A DNA stretch of 64,000 bases from Paenibacillus taichungensis. Lineage in GTDB: Bacteria > Bacillota > Bacilli > Paenibacillales > Paenibacillaceae. The notes under the pieces are model-generated. The model made no database searches. It saw only the letters and a list, made by a program, of their open reading frames with translations, and was not told the DNA's origin. Position 1 is the first letter of the stretch. Each line of letters begins with the position of its first letter. Shown here piece by piece: positions 44,060 through 52,616 of the stretch. The stretch is taken from contig NZ_QEVW01000001.1 of NCBI RefSeq assembly GCF_003287275.1, forward strand, positions 1 through 64,000. Reading direction: 5' to 3'. A program made the position numbers and the translations under genes.

Positions 44060-45915
44060 GGTCCAGCATAAGGCGCGGAATTTATCATATATTTGATGCC
44101 TCGGTAGTAATCGTTATTTTGCTAGCTGTCGGCTATATCTATCTAGTTACTTACGGCGAAGGTGTACTTCGCAATCATCCTGAGGCCATTTCGGTGGCCT
44201 CTTCCACCGTCATTACCAATGCGGATGGAACAGAAATTTCAAGATTAAAAGTACAAACCAAGGGATATGCGGAGCATTTTGATTTGAAGGATATGCCCGA
44301 TCTGTTAAAGCAGGCATTTCTGGCTACAGAAGATCGACGTTTCTATAACCACGATGGACTGGATTTTATCGGGATTGGCAGGGCTGTTGTGCAGGATGTT
44401 TTACATATGAACCTGAGTCAGGGAGGCAGCTCGATTACACAGCAACTGGCCAGAAATCTGTATTTGAACGGAGATAAAACGCTGGTTCGCAAGGTGAATG
44501 AAATGTCGATTGCCATGGCGATGGAAAAGAGATTTAGCAAGGATGAGCTATTGGAGCTGTATTTGAATCACATTTATATGGGGAGCCAGCAATATGGGGT
44601 TAAAGCAGCGGCATGGCGCTACTTCGGGATTAAGGATCTACAACAGCTGGAGCTATGGCAAATGGCTACGCTCGCCGGAATCCCGAAGGGACCTTCTATA
44701 TACAATCCGGTGGACAGGGAAGACCTGTCCAAAGAGAGGCGTTCTGTAGTTCTTGGACTCATGCATGAGCAAGGAATCATTACCAAGAAACAGATGGATG
44801 AGGCGCGAATTGTCGACTATACACCGCCAAATTCAGCCTCTGCATCGACTCCAGGCTCAACAGCCCCTGCATACGTGTCTGCCTTGGATGCGATAATCGA
44901 GGAGGCTTCCCGTCTCACCGGCAAGAGTGGAGCAGAGATTCAATCCGCAGGCTGGACCATTCGAACGGGATTGGATGATCAGGCGCAGCTGGCGATGGAG
45001 CAAACATTCCGTGAATCTTCCCGGTTCACTGATGATCGTGAGGATGAGCAAGTGCAAGCGAGTATGGTCATACTGGACCAGCATAACGGTGAAGTCAAAG
45101 CGATGATGGGCGGGAGAGACCCTGTAAAAGGAGGCATTAACCGGGCAACCACGGATGCAAGGCAACCCGGTTCTGCATTTAAGCCCATTATTGCATATGG
45201 ACCTGCATTGGAATCTGGTCGGTTTAAGCCAAAGAGTGTACTGCCTGATCAACGCATGAAATATGGGAGCTATCAACCAAGCAACCTGGGCGGGTTTTAC
45301 AGAGGTACAGTTACCATGTCGCAAGCCATTGAAAATTCCATCAATGCTCCGGCCGTATGGCTGCTGCACGAGACGGGGCTGGGACGCGCACATCAATTTG
45401 CAGATCGATTGGGCATTGAAATGGGCAAGGAGGATCTTCATCTTTCGATTGCCTTAGGTGGTTTGCATAAAGGGGTATCCCCACTAAAAATGGCCCAGGC
45501 ATATTCCGTGTTTGCCAATAACGGCAAGTTTAATACGGCACATCTAATTCGTGAAATTACGGATTCACGCGGCCGGAAAATCTATGCTTTTAAGCCAGAG
45601 AACAAGCAGGTCATCTCCACCAGCACGGCAACGGTCATGACCGGCATGCTTCAAAATGTAGTCAGTCAAGGAACAGGTAGCAGGGCACAGCTGAGTCAGC
45701 ATAAGGTAGCGGGAAAGACGGGAACAACGCAGGCTGCATTACCTGGTGTAAGCAAGGAGGCGAACAGGGATCTGTGGTTTGTAGGGTATACCAGCAAGTG
45801 GACGGCTGCAGTCTGGATGGGATTTGATCGTACGGATGCAGAGCATTATATGAGATCCGGAAGTGGTGTGGCGGCGGATTTATTTGCGTCGGTTATGAAG
45901 CGTGCTTTGCCATAA
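44053..45915 (+). CDS. Class A penicillin-binding protein (PBP1A-type)
   Basis: A bifunctional peptidoglycan synthase of 620 aa anchored by TM at about residues 15-35. The GT51 glycosyltransferase domain has EDRRFYNHDGLD (catalytic Glu), GGSSITQQLARNL and KRFSKDELLELYLNHIYMG. The transpeptidase has SxxK in PGSAFKP, SxN in IENSINAP and KTG in AGKTGTTQ. No C-terminal extension follows, so it is among the shorter class A enzymes. GGGAG precedes the ATG. Overlap with the kinase-dead HAMP gene implies coupled synthesis; the two-component genes upstream probably control it. Confidence 0.93.
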   Translation: MLRSSIRRGIYHIFDASVVIVILLAVGYIYLVTYGEGVLRNHPEAISVASSTVITNADGTEISRLKVQTKGYAEHFDLKDMPDLLKQAFLATEDRRFYNHDGLDFIGIGRAVVQDVLHMNLSQGGSSITQQLARNLYLNGDKTLVRKVNEMSIAMAMEKRFSKDELLELYLNHIYMGSQQYGVKAAAWRYFGIKDLQQLELWQMATLAGIPKGPSIYNPVDREDLSKERRSVVLGLMHEQGIITKKQMDEARIVDYTPPNSASASTPGSTAPAYVSALDAIIEEASRLTGKSGAEIQSAGWTIRTGLDDQAQLAMEQTFRESSRFTDDREDEQVQASMVILDQHNGEVKAMMGGRDPVKGGINRATTDARQPGSAFKPIIAYGPALESGRFKPKSVLPDQRMKYGSYQPSNLGGFYRGTVTMSQAIENSINAPAVWLLHETGLGRAHQFADRLGIEMGKEDLHLSIALGGLHKGVSPLKMAQAYSVFANNGKFNTAHLIREITDSRGRKIYAFKPENKQVISTSTATVMTGMLQNVVSQGTGSRAQLSQHKVAGKTGTTQAALPGVSKEANRDLWFVGYTSKWTAAVWMGFDRTDAEHYMRSGSGVAADLFASVMKRALP

Positions 45916-46077
45916 AAGAGAATGGTTTAACGTACACCAATGGGCAAGGATGTTCCAACAGACATGGGGAGCTCTGTTTTATGGATTGCCTACAGTTATC
46001 AAACAAATGGATACTACGATGAAAACAAAACGCTGCATATTAGATGATAATGGATCAACATTGGCTGGAAATATGAA

Positions 46078-46125
46078 AGACCCGTGAAGGACAGTGTTTA
46101 CCCTGTCTCCAACGCCGGGTCTTTA
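46078..46125. terminator. Terminator between PBP and Thr/Ser exporter genes
   Basis: AGACCCG (46078-46084) pairs with CGGGTCT (46116-46122), with GGACAG / CTGTC inside. The 160 bases before it hold only a doubtful 61-codon frame. Confidence 0.65.
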
Positions 46126-46162
46126 TCGTTTTAGTTTAGTGAAAATATATTCATCTTCTGTA

Positions 46163-46612
46163 TTAGGATTTTGCTCGCAATGATTCGGGTATACGACGAA
46201 TCATCTGGTTCAACACCTCGGACAATACAAGTCCGATCGCGATGGCACCGGATAACATAAGCGCTTTGGCAGCCATCTCCATGGCAGCACCGTAGTCATT
46301 TTGCACAAAATTACGCATCGCATTATAGGCCAGTCCACCGGGAACGAGCGGAATGATACCTGCTACGCTGAAGATAATGACGGGCGCGCGAAACATGCGG
46401 GAGAACAGCTGGCTGATGACACCTACCGCAATGGTCGCTGCCAGAGTAGCAGGAACTGCATCTGCAGCATATTCGAGCACAATATAGATGATCCAGCCGA
46501 TCATGCCGACAAATCCACCGTGAAGCAGCATGCGCCGAGGAGCGTTGAAAATAATGCCGAATGCGGCCGAGGCGACAAAGCTGGTCAGGGCTTGTTCAAT
46601 AAAATGAAGCAT
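46163..46612 (-). CDS. Threonine/serine exporter, small subunit (YjjB/ThrE C-terminal half)
   Basis: A four- to five-helix membrane protein of 149 aa corresponding to the second half of ThrE. Conserved pieces are NAPRRMLLHGGFVGMIGW (about residue 24) and GIIPLVPGGLAYNAMRNFV (about 86). It works with the large subunit gene 19 bases upstream to export threonine and serine. GGAGG at the end of the neighbouring gene supports ATG 46612 over an upstream ATG at 46678. Confidence 0.85.
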   Translation of the reverse strand: MLHFIEQALTSFVASAAFGIIFNAPRRMLLHGGFVGMIGWIIYIVLEYAADAVPATLAATIAVGVISQLFSRMFRAPVIIFSVAGIIPLVPGGLAYNAMRNFVQNDYGAAMEMAAKALMLSGAIAIGLVLSEVLNQMIRRIPESLRAKS

Positions 46613-46631
46613 AACCTGCAACTCCTCCGTC

Positions 46632-47507
46632 TTACGTAAAAAGTGAAAAAACAACAGCAATGCCGGTGCCAATCGCAAAAGCCGTCAGAAACGCCTCGGC
46701 TCCCTTGGATAACCCGGACACGAGATGCCCGGCCATCAGGTCACGCACAGCATTGGTAATCAGCAGTCCCGGTACCAAGGGCATGACTGAGCCAATAATG
46801 ATTTTGTCCCGTTCATGACCCGCGCCCATATAGACAAGCAAAAAGGCGAGCAGACCGATGACAAATGAAGCGGTCAGTTCGGCAAAAAACTTCACCAGTA
46901 CTAATCGATGGAAGGCAATGACCGCTGTATAGCCAATACCACCGCAGAGTACCGCAGGGAGAAAGTCGACCCAGCCTCCACCAAACATAATGGTAAAGCA
47001 CCCACTGGATAACGCCGCCGCCGTAAGCCTCACAACCGCAGAATAGGAGGAGGGCTGTCCCTCAATCTGTTGTAACAATGCATAGGCGTCTTCCACGGAC
47101 AATTCACCTTGTCCAATACGCCGGGAAACGGCATTCACTTCGGATACCTTGTGCAAATCCGTGGTTCGTTCAGAGATCCGTATCAGCTTGGCAGGCTCGG
47201 TTGCATCAACCGAGAAGAAGATACCCGTGGGCACAACATAACTGTGCGAATGGGGAAGGCCCAGCGCGGCAGCCATGCGTTTCATCGTATCTTCCACACG
47301 ATAGGTCTCACCGCCGCTTTGCAGCATGATTTTGCCTGCCAATAGACAGATTGCAATCACGCGGGATTGTTCAGTATGATTTGTCCCAACCAGCTCCGTC
47401 TCAGACTGAGGCACGGGTGGAGGATCATGAGGGATATATTCCAACCGGATCAAGCTCCGTTCATATGAGATAAGGCTTGGTGCCGACACCATTGTATCAT
47501 ATTTCAC
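46632..47507 (-). CDS. Threonine/serine exporter, large subunit (YjjP/ThrE N-terminal half)
   Basis: The first half of a split ThrE transporter, 291 aa: a soluble N-terminal domain (LAGKIMLQSGGETYRVEDTM near residue 57, then HSYVVPTGIFFSV) and five hydrophobic segments from about residue 165, with PLVPGLLITNAVRDLMAGH late. It starts at GTG 47507, but no ribosome site is evident, and the first 40 residues (Pro-rich) exceed the usual family start, so the true start may be further in. Co-transcribed with the small subunit. Confidence 0.83.
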   Translation of the reverse strand: MKYDTMVSAPSLISYERSLIRLEYIPHDPPPVPQSETELVGTNHTEQSRVIAICLLAGKIMLQSGGETYRVEDTMKRMAAALGLPHSHSYVVPTGIFFSVDATEPAKLIRISERTTDLHKVSEVNAVSRRIGQGELSVEDAYALLQQIEGQPSSYSAVVRLTAAALSSGCFTIMFGGGWVDFLPAVLCGGIGYTAVIAFHRLVLVKFFAELTASFVIGLLAFLLVYMGAGHERDKIIIGSVMPLVPGLLITNAVRDLMAGHLVSGLSKGAEAFLTAFAIGTGIAVVFSLFT

Positions 47508-47610
47508 ACGTTAGCAAGGAAACATACCGCACGAACTACAGGAAGTCATCCTGGTTGCAGAGATTAATGCATACATTCACACCAAATTGATAACCCGATA
47601 ACGCCTAAAA

Positions 47611-47659
47611 CCCCAAAAGCTTCGCTCCCCGGACTTGATGGCCAAAGGGAGAGAAGCTT
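47611..47659 (-). terminator. Terminator-like hairpin
   Basis: On the minus strand AAGCTTCTCTCCC pairs imperfectly with GGGGAGCGAAGCTT, then TTGGGGTTTT. It follows the small gene ending at 47693. Confidence 0.6.
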
Positions 47660-47692
47660 ATTGGAATAGGCTCAAATGAGACAAAAAAACAA

Positions 47693-47998
47693 CTACATCA
47701 ACAGCGTAATAACCAACAGCTCATACAGTACGAGTGGTAGAATGGTTGGTCCAAACAAGGCGCGTGGCTCAGGGTATCCATGCATCGGCGTAACCTGGAG
47801 ATATAATATTCCCCGATCTGCGCTGATAATGACACCTTCCCATACCTGACCATCGATATTTTGGACTTGCACCTTCTTGCCTACATGCTGCCGGGCTGTA
47901 TGATGAAGCATATTCCGCACACTTTGCACGGATTGGAGCATTGGTTGATTGGCTTGGTATACGACCCGTGCGGATGGTGTGGACGTGGATTCAGACAT
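47693..47998 (-). CDS. Small protein of unknown function, possible sporulation gene
   Basis: A 101-aa protein I do not recognise. The middle (VGKKVQVQNIDGQVWEGVIISADRG starts near residue 40) looks like a small beta-barrel with alternating hydrophobic residues. The C-terminus (PTILPLVLYELLVITLL) is hydrophobic and could insert in or touch a membrane. GAGGAAGG ten bases before ATG 47998 sets the start over TTG 48007. An AC-N16-CATACCTTG sequence upstream (48034-48060) resembles a mother-cell sporulation promoter. Monocistronic. Confidence 0.65.
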   Translation of the reverse strand: MSESTSTPSARVVYQANQPMLQSVQSVRNMLHHTARQHVGKKVQVQNIDGQVWEGVIISADRGILYLQVTPMHGYPEPRALFGPTILPLVLYELLVITLLM

Positions 47999-48033
47999 GA
48001 TGCACAACCCTTCCTCAAAATCATTTCTTACTT

Positions 48034-48060
48034 CAAGGTATGCATCTGCCTACAAAAGGT
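48034..48060 (-). promoter_or_regulatory. Candidate sigma-K/E-like promoter
   Basis: On the minus strand AC (48059-48060), 16 bases, CATACCTTG (48034-48042). The consensus CATANNNTA is missed only at the last base. Confidence 0.3.
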
Positions 48061-48062
48061 GA

Positions 48063-49106
48063 TCACACAAATGCCATCTCAAGTCTTCCATGCCCATTCT
48101 CATAAGCTACGTCGCCCAGTGCGCCATTTACAAAGGTTAACTGTGGCGGGATGTGGCCAAGATCCACGTCATATAATACAGGAACATCCATATCTCCGAG
48201 AGCCGAAGACAGCGCATCGATGAAGTTGAAATCTCCTGTATCCGAATAACCAGCAGGTCGGCCGAACATGAAGCCTTTAACACCAGCAAACCAGCCAGCC
48301 TGTCTCATCTGCCATAGATGACGGTAGATATCACCCGCATTCATCTCACAGCTTTCCAGATACCAGATCGTTCCTTCTTCTGCACAATACTGATCAAGAT
48401 ACGCTTCAACTGGTGCGTAAGACGTGCCAATCAAACAGGTGATTGTATCCATACAGCCGCCGATCAACCGACCTGAGAATGTAACCTGCGAGTCTGCTCC
48501 TTCGGGTTGCCCCAGCTGTTTCCAACGAGAAGGAGTATCCAGATTGAACGTGGACAAATCCGGTTTCCATTCCGATTGATAGTGAGTGGAGGAAGATTGA
48601 GTAACCTGTCCTCCATGGCCAGTCTGTAATACATCAATCCAGCGTGCTGTCACCGGATCGAGTTCATTGGATCTTAGATCCACGTAGTTCGTACCATGTG
48701 CCGAAGCCGTTCCGGTGATCAGGGTGTATGCGAATAAAAAGGTGCTGATATCCGAATATCCCATAACCCATTTGGGCGGCAAGGTTTTCAAAGCTTCCCA
48801 ATCGAGCAGGGGCAGGATATCCATAAGGAACTCTCCACCCCACGGAGGGATAATAGCCTGAATCTCAGGGTCGCGGAAAAATGCATTGATCTCGGCAGCG
48901 CGATCTTCCTTGGAGGAACTTACACATTTGGCGTTATGCCGTAGAAATGGGCTCTCCTGAACACCAAAACCAAGGCGCTCCATGTTGTGCCTGCTCTCTT
49001 CAAGGTAATGATGCAAGGATTCACTTACACCGCTGGATGGTGCAGCCACGCCAATGGTATTTCCCGGAGCAAGTGGTTGCGGGTAACGAATTGAACGCTT
49101 ATTCAT
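48063..49106 (-). CDS. S66 family LD-carboxypeptidase / MccF-like peptidase
   Basis: A serine carboxypeptidase of the LD-carboxypeptidase/microcin C7 immunity family, 347 aa. The nucleophile is Ser in WVMGYSDISTF (about residue 107). The catalytic Glu and His are expected in WYLESCE and DVDLGHIPPQ, both present. N-terminal GNTIGVAAPSSGVSE is typical. Members trim peptidoglycan tetrapeptides or cleave amide-linked nucleotide antibiotics; the MccF branch fits the spacing best, but both remain possible. AGGAAAGG supports ATG 49106 over 49133. Monocistronic. Confidence 0.88.
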   Translation of the reverse strand: MNKRSIRYPQPLAPGNTIGVAAPSSGVSESLHHYLEESRHNMERLGFGVQESPFLRHNAKCVSSSKEDRAAEINAFFRDPEIQAIIPPWGGEFLMDILPLLDWEALKTLPPKWVMGYSDISTFLFAYTLITGTASAHGTNYVDLRSNELDPVTARWIDVLQTGHGGQVTQSSSTHYQSEWKPDLSTFNLDTPSRWKQLGQPEGADSQVTFSGRLIGGCMDTITCLIGTSYAPVEAYLDQYCAEEGTIWYLESCEMNAGDIYRHLWQMRQAGWFAGVKGFMFGRPAGYSDTGDFNFIDALSSALGDMDVPVLYDVDLGHIPPQLTFVNGALGDVAYENGHGRLEMAFV

Positions 49107-49220
49107 TGTGGAAACACCCTTTCCTGTGAACATACTCTATTTAATTGTAGATGGTTGATATTTTCATTATAGTGCATGACTACTTCTTGTGGCTTGCGAT
49201 TATAGCTGCTCACATTTTCT

Positions 49221-50540
49221 TTAGGGAGTTACAGGAATTTCAATGGAGAACGGTGCACGAATTTGATCAGGGTAAGAGTCTATTTCCATTGTTAAATTTC
49301 CTTTGGCTGCGGCTCCATTTTTAATGACAACCCTTGCTTCAAAGACGGAAGGACTCCAACCTACTTCATTAATGTCGAAAGGGTTTCCTTTGCTGTCCTC
49401 GATATTGGTAAATGATAGCCCTGAAGTAGCATTTTGAGCGTCTGCGATTGAAAACTCGAGGATCAGATTTTTGCCCTGGGCCGTGCTTTTCAGGAATTTC
49501 AAACTCGATGGGCCACCTTGTATTTCACCTGAAGATGGATCGATGCTGATAACCAGTTCATCCTTATCCACCGCTGAAAGGCCAGACCCTTGCAGCGTCA
49601 GCTTTTTCGGAGCGGAGAAGTACATGCTTTCGAAAAAGACAGAACTTCCAGAGCCTGAGATGGAGGATGAATCTGTTCGCCATGCTCGGCCTTGCTCATC
49701 TACCAACTGCAAATCACGAATTCCGAAGATTTTTTTGGTGTTGTTCCGATCATATTCGATATCAAGTACAAGACGAGTGGGATACAGAACGGCCTGTTTT
49801 ACATGAATACGCTGCCCGTCCACGGTCATTGTTTGGTTTACGGGAATGATTTTTTTCATGCCTTTCGTTAAGCTGCGATCCACTGGGAAGGTGACTTTCC
49901 ACTTATTATTCGATTCCTTACCTCGCTCCTTAAATACAACGGTCAGCTCTTGTGGCGGTAAAGATTCTGTGAATGAGACATCAATTTTATCCTCATAAAT
50001 GCCAAGTTCTGAAGCTGGCTGAGGAGAGGAATAGCTAAACGCAACAGGCAGCTTTTTTCCATCTCTATCAAGTAAATCGATATCGTATCCACCCTTCTCC
50101 AGATCTTTCATGCCTTTCATCGTGTAAAAAATAACCATGCGTGACTCATCTGTAATGATGCTGTCCACGGTCATTGAAGCTCCATCATGCTCATCGGTCA
50201 CACCAACCTTCTGCAAAAGAGACTGATCTATCGCCATCATTAACCCCTTATCCTGGCGAATCATGCTGACGATGCCCTCCATGCCCGGCAGTTGCTCCAC
50301 AAAGGACGCAAAGGCGGGGGAAACGCGAATACATCCCGTAAACACGAGGATGATCGCGGCTGCCGATATGGAGCTCATATACCAGCGCAGCCGGGACTTG
50401 CGCTTGCGCGCAGCCTGACGGATTCCAGCCTGTACAGCCTGATATGCTGCGGCATCCGGTACTGGCATGGCATCGTATTCCGTTTTACGATCACTCAGAC
50501 GCTCTTCAAGTGCTTCAAATGACTTCATTTCATCGCTCAT
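49221..50540 (-). CDS. DUF4179 domain anti-sigma factor
   Basis: A membrane anti-sigma factor of 439 aa. The cytoplasmic N-terminus (about 45 residues, EALEERLSDRKTEYDAMPVP) should bind the ECF sigma factor. A single TM lies at about 48-68, and a large extracellular DUF4179 region follows (TMTVDSIITDESRMVIFYTM near residue 120). It begins inside the sigma gene, overlapping by 11 bases, with AAAGGAGA before the ATG. Its long outer domain probably senses envelope stress. The signal is unknown. Confidence 0.88.
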   Translation of the reverse strand: MSDEMKSFEALEERLSDRKTEYDAMPVPDAAAYQAVQAGIRQAARKRKSRLRWYMSSISAAAIILVFTGCIRVSPAFASFVEQLPGMEGIVSMIRQDKGLMMAIDQSLLQKVGVTDEHDGASMTVDSIITDESRMVIFYTMKGMKDLEKGGYDIDLLDRDGKKLPVAFSYSSPQPASELGIYEDKIDVSFTESLPPQELTVVFKERGKESNNKWKVTFPVDRSLTKGMKKIIPVNQTMTVDGQRIHVKQAVLYPTRLVLDIEYDRNNTKKIFGIRDLQLVDEQGRAWRTDSSSISGSGSSVFFESMYFSAPKKLTLQGSGLSAVDKDELVISIDPSSGEIQGGPSSLKFLKSTAQGKNLILEFSIADAQNATSGLSFTNIEDSKGNPFDINEVGWSPSVFEARVVIKNGAAAKGNLTMEIDSYPDQIRAPFSIEIPVTP

Positions 50541-51051
50541 GAGTTACATCTCCTTTCGTTTCAAGTTGGTCCCTGAGCTGCCCAAGGGCTCGATGCAGTC
50601 GGGACTTTACGGTTCCGGTCGGGATTTCGAGAATATCAGCGACTTCTGTTAAGGAGAAACCTTCGAAATAACATAGAATAATAATCTGTTTGCAATCCCG
50701 ATTCAGCGCAGAGACGGCTGCGGCCAGATCAGGGTCTGCGGGGCGGTCCCAGCTGCTAGGTTCATGAATTTCGGTAACGTGGCTGAATCGACTCTTGCGT
50801 TTGCGTTCGTCCGCACAGTAGTTCAGCAGAATGCGGATCAGCCAAGTGGCGAAATAAGAGGGTTCTTTTAATTTCTTGAGCTTTCTATACGCTCTATAGG
50901 TGGATTCCTGTATCGCTTCCAGTGCATCGCCCTCGTTGTGCAGATAGGCATAGGCAATCCGGTACAGTCGGCTCTGATGCATCTCCATTAAGGCTGCAAA
51001 AGCCTCGGCATCCCCTTTTTGTGCGGCGATGGTCAGTTGAGCAGGGGTCAC
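50530..51051 (-). CDS. ECF-type RNA polymerase sigma factor
   Basis: A 173-aa extracytoplasmic-function sigma factor. Region 2 has AFAALMEMHQSRLYRIAYAY and the -10 recognition helix YFATWLIRILLN. Region 4 has LTEVADILEIPTGTVKSRLHRAL. AAAGGAGG six bases before GTG 51051 sets the start over the ATG at 51096. The gene overlaps the DUF4179 anti-sigma gene. The promoter at 51084-51110 looks ECF-dependent, suggesting autoregulation. Confidence 0.92.
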   Translation of the reverse strand: MTPAQLTIAAQKGDAEAFAALMEMHQSRLYRIAYAYLHNEGDALEAIQESTYRAYRKLKKLKEPSYFATWLIRILLNYCADERKRKSRFSHVTEIHEPSSWDRPADPDLAAAVSALNRDCKQIIILCYFEGFSLTEVADILEIPTGTVKSRLHRALGQLRDQLETKGDVTHER

Positions 51052-51083
51052 ATGGCTCCTCCTTTCATGGATGTTGTTGCGTA

Positions 51084-51110
51084 TTAGACCTTGCAAAGGG
51101 CCAAACGGTT
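51084..51110 (-). promoter_or_regulatory. Candidate ECF autoregulatory promoter
   Basis: On the minus strand GAACC (AACC at 51107-51110), a 17-base spacer, GTCTAA (51084-51089). AACC/GTC-type elements are usual for ECF sigma factors. Confidence 0.4.
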
Positions 51111-51186
51111 CTTGATTTTGGAAAAAAAGTTATGTATACACTTACCGAAGACTACCAAAAAGAAAGAAATTGCGCAGAAAACTGAA

Positions 51187-51233
51187 AACAACCGCCAAGC
51201 TCCCCTTTATGTTACAGAGAGGAGTTCGGCGGC
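51187..51233 (-). terminator. Terminator after the GNAT-NUDIX gene
   Basis: AACCGCC..CTCCCCTTT against AGAGGAG..GGCGGCT. On the minus strand it ends GTTTTC. A good stem with two small internal loops. Confidence 0.75.
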
Positions 51234-51285
51234 TGTTATCTTTATATGACTTGTTTGATCGTAATGAGACTAGTTTCTTCCAATT

Positions 51286-52386
51286 TCAATCTTCAGAATA
51301 AAGATGGATTTTTTTCGCGGCTTCCAGACCAGGCACCGCGAAACTGGCAAGCGGCGATGGCAGATCATCCAGCGGGAACCAACCAATCTCACCAATCGCT
51401 CCGCCTTCTTCGAGGTTACGAGCAACGCCGCTAATAACTCGAGTTGAGTAGAGGACGGAAATCCAATGTTCTTGTTTTTCAGGTCGGATCGTCTCTGCGG
51501 TGCAGAGCAGCTTGTCGATGACAATATCCAGATCGACTTCTTCCTTGATCTCCCGAATGACGGTCGTTTCAATGGATTCGTACGGGTCCACTTTGCCCCC
51601 AGGGATACTCCAGGTGTACTGTTCAGGCTGACGATTCCGCCAAACCAAAAGGACTTCATTACGATCGTTGAGGATGACCGCTCCCACGCCAATGCGAGGT
51701 TGGACAAGAGAGTTCTCTGTACCTTTGGCGTTAAGTGAGGACAGCGCAGATCCTTCGGCAGCGACCAATCGTGAGTTTAAGTGATCTTCCCTCTGTTTAG
51801 CTCCCTGGACATGAGTAGACTGAAACGCGAGCGGAAGTTTGGTCTGTGTGGACCATTCTTCTGCAAGAATACTCATGGAGATCAGGTCATAATGCGTACC
51901 ATCGCGTAGAACGGCAGAGCGCTGGCGGCCTTCCTCCCGAAATCCAGCTTTTAGATAGGCATGTCTCGCAGTCTCATTGTATTCAATCACTTCCAGCGCA
52001 ATTCGGTTCAGATTCAATTCATGGAATCCATAACGAATAATCAGGGCGAGAGCATCACTGCCGTATCCTTTGCCCCGATCTTTATCATCACCAATGCCAA
52101 TGGCCAGGCGTGCAGAGCGGTTATTCCATTCAATTCGGTAGAGGGCCGTGAATCCGATGAACCGATTGTCCTCCAGTGTACGCAGTGCAAATTCAAAGCC
52201 GTTGTCTCTGCGCACTGCGGATGACCCCGTCTCATCCGGCGTTAGCGGAACAGCAATATCGGTATCCAGATTACGCAAGTAATCATAACTGTCAGTGAAG
52301 CGGGAGAGCCGCATGCAGTCTTCTGGGCAAGGAGCGGCCAGCCGGACTTTGGAGCCTTGAAAAGCATTTAAATGACGTGGAGCCAT
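51286..52386 (-). CDS. GNAT acetyltransferase-NUDIX hydrolase fusion
   Basis: A two-domain protein of 366 aa. Residues 10-180 form a RimJ-type GNAT domain with the acetyl-CoA loop DDKDRGKGYGSDAL and YNETARHAYLKAGFREEG. A 45-residue linker follows. Residues 230-366 are a NUDIX hydrolase with GGKVDPYESIETTVIREIKEEVDL; the box is complete except that the glycine of EExG is Asp. The first domain should acetylate an amine or protein N-terminus, and the second cleave a nucleoside diphosphate-linked compound. AGAGGTG precedes the ATG. No frameshift is needed to read through, so the fusion is real. Confidence 0.87.
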   Translation of the reverse strand: MAPRHLNAFQGSKVRLAAPCPEDCMRLSRFTDSYDYLRNLDTDIAVPLTPDETGSSAVRRDNGFEFALRTLEDNRFIGFTALYRIEWNNRSARLAIGIGDDKDRGKGYGSDALALIIRYGFHELNLNRIALEVIEYNETARHAYLKAGFREEGRQRSAVLRDGTHYDLISMSILAEEWSTQTKLPLAFQSTHVQGAKQREDHLNSRLVAAEGSALSSLNAKGTENSLVQPRIGVGAVILNDRNEVLLVWRNRQPEQYTWSIPGGKVDPYESIETTVIREIKEEVDLDIVIDKLLCTAETIRPEKQEHWISVLYSTRVISGVARNLEEGGAIGEIGWFPLDDLPSPLASFAVPGLEAAKKIHLYSED

Positions 52387-52584
52387 GTTGCACCTCTTTT
52401 ATTGGATATGAAATCATACATTTTATCTCATTATACTACGAATCAGAGAGGATACCGAAAAAGGGCACAAGCAGGGGAGCACATCCTCCTGATTAAAGAA
52501 AATAAAAGCGACGCTAAATGCGTTTAATATAGATCAATATAATTCAATATAGATCCTCTGCATACTTCCGATCGCTGACAAAAC

Positions 52585-52606
52585 AAAAAGCAGCCAAAAG
52601 GCTGCT
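52585..52606 (-). terminator. Terminator of orphan flgB
   Basis: On the minus strand AGCAGCC-TTTT-GGCTGCT followed by TTTTTGTTTTG. The 200 bases beyond it, up to the NUDIX gene, hold nothing recognisable. Confidence 0.88.
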
Positions 52607-52616
52607 CTATCATTCA

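Noticed and set aside
45902..46087. 61-codon frame after the PBP gene
   Set aside because: No ribosome site, overlaps the PBP end and runs into the terminator; composition is not protein-like.
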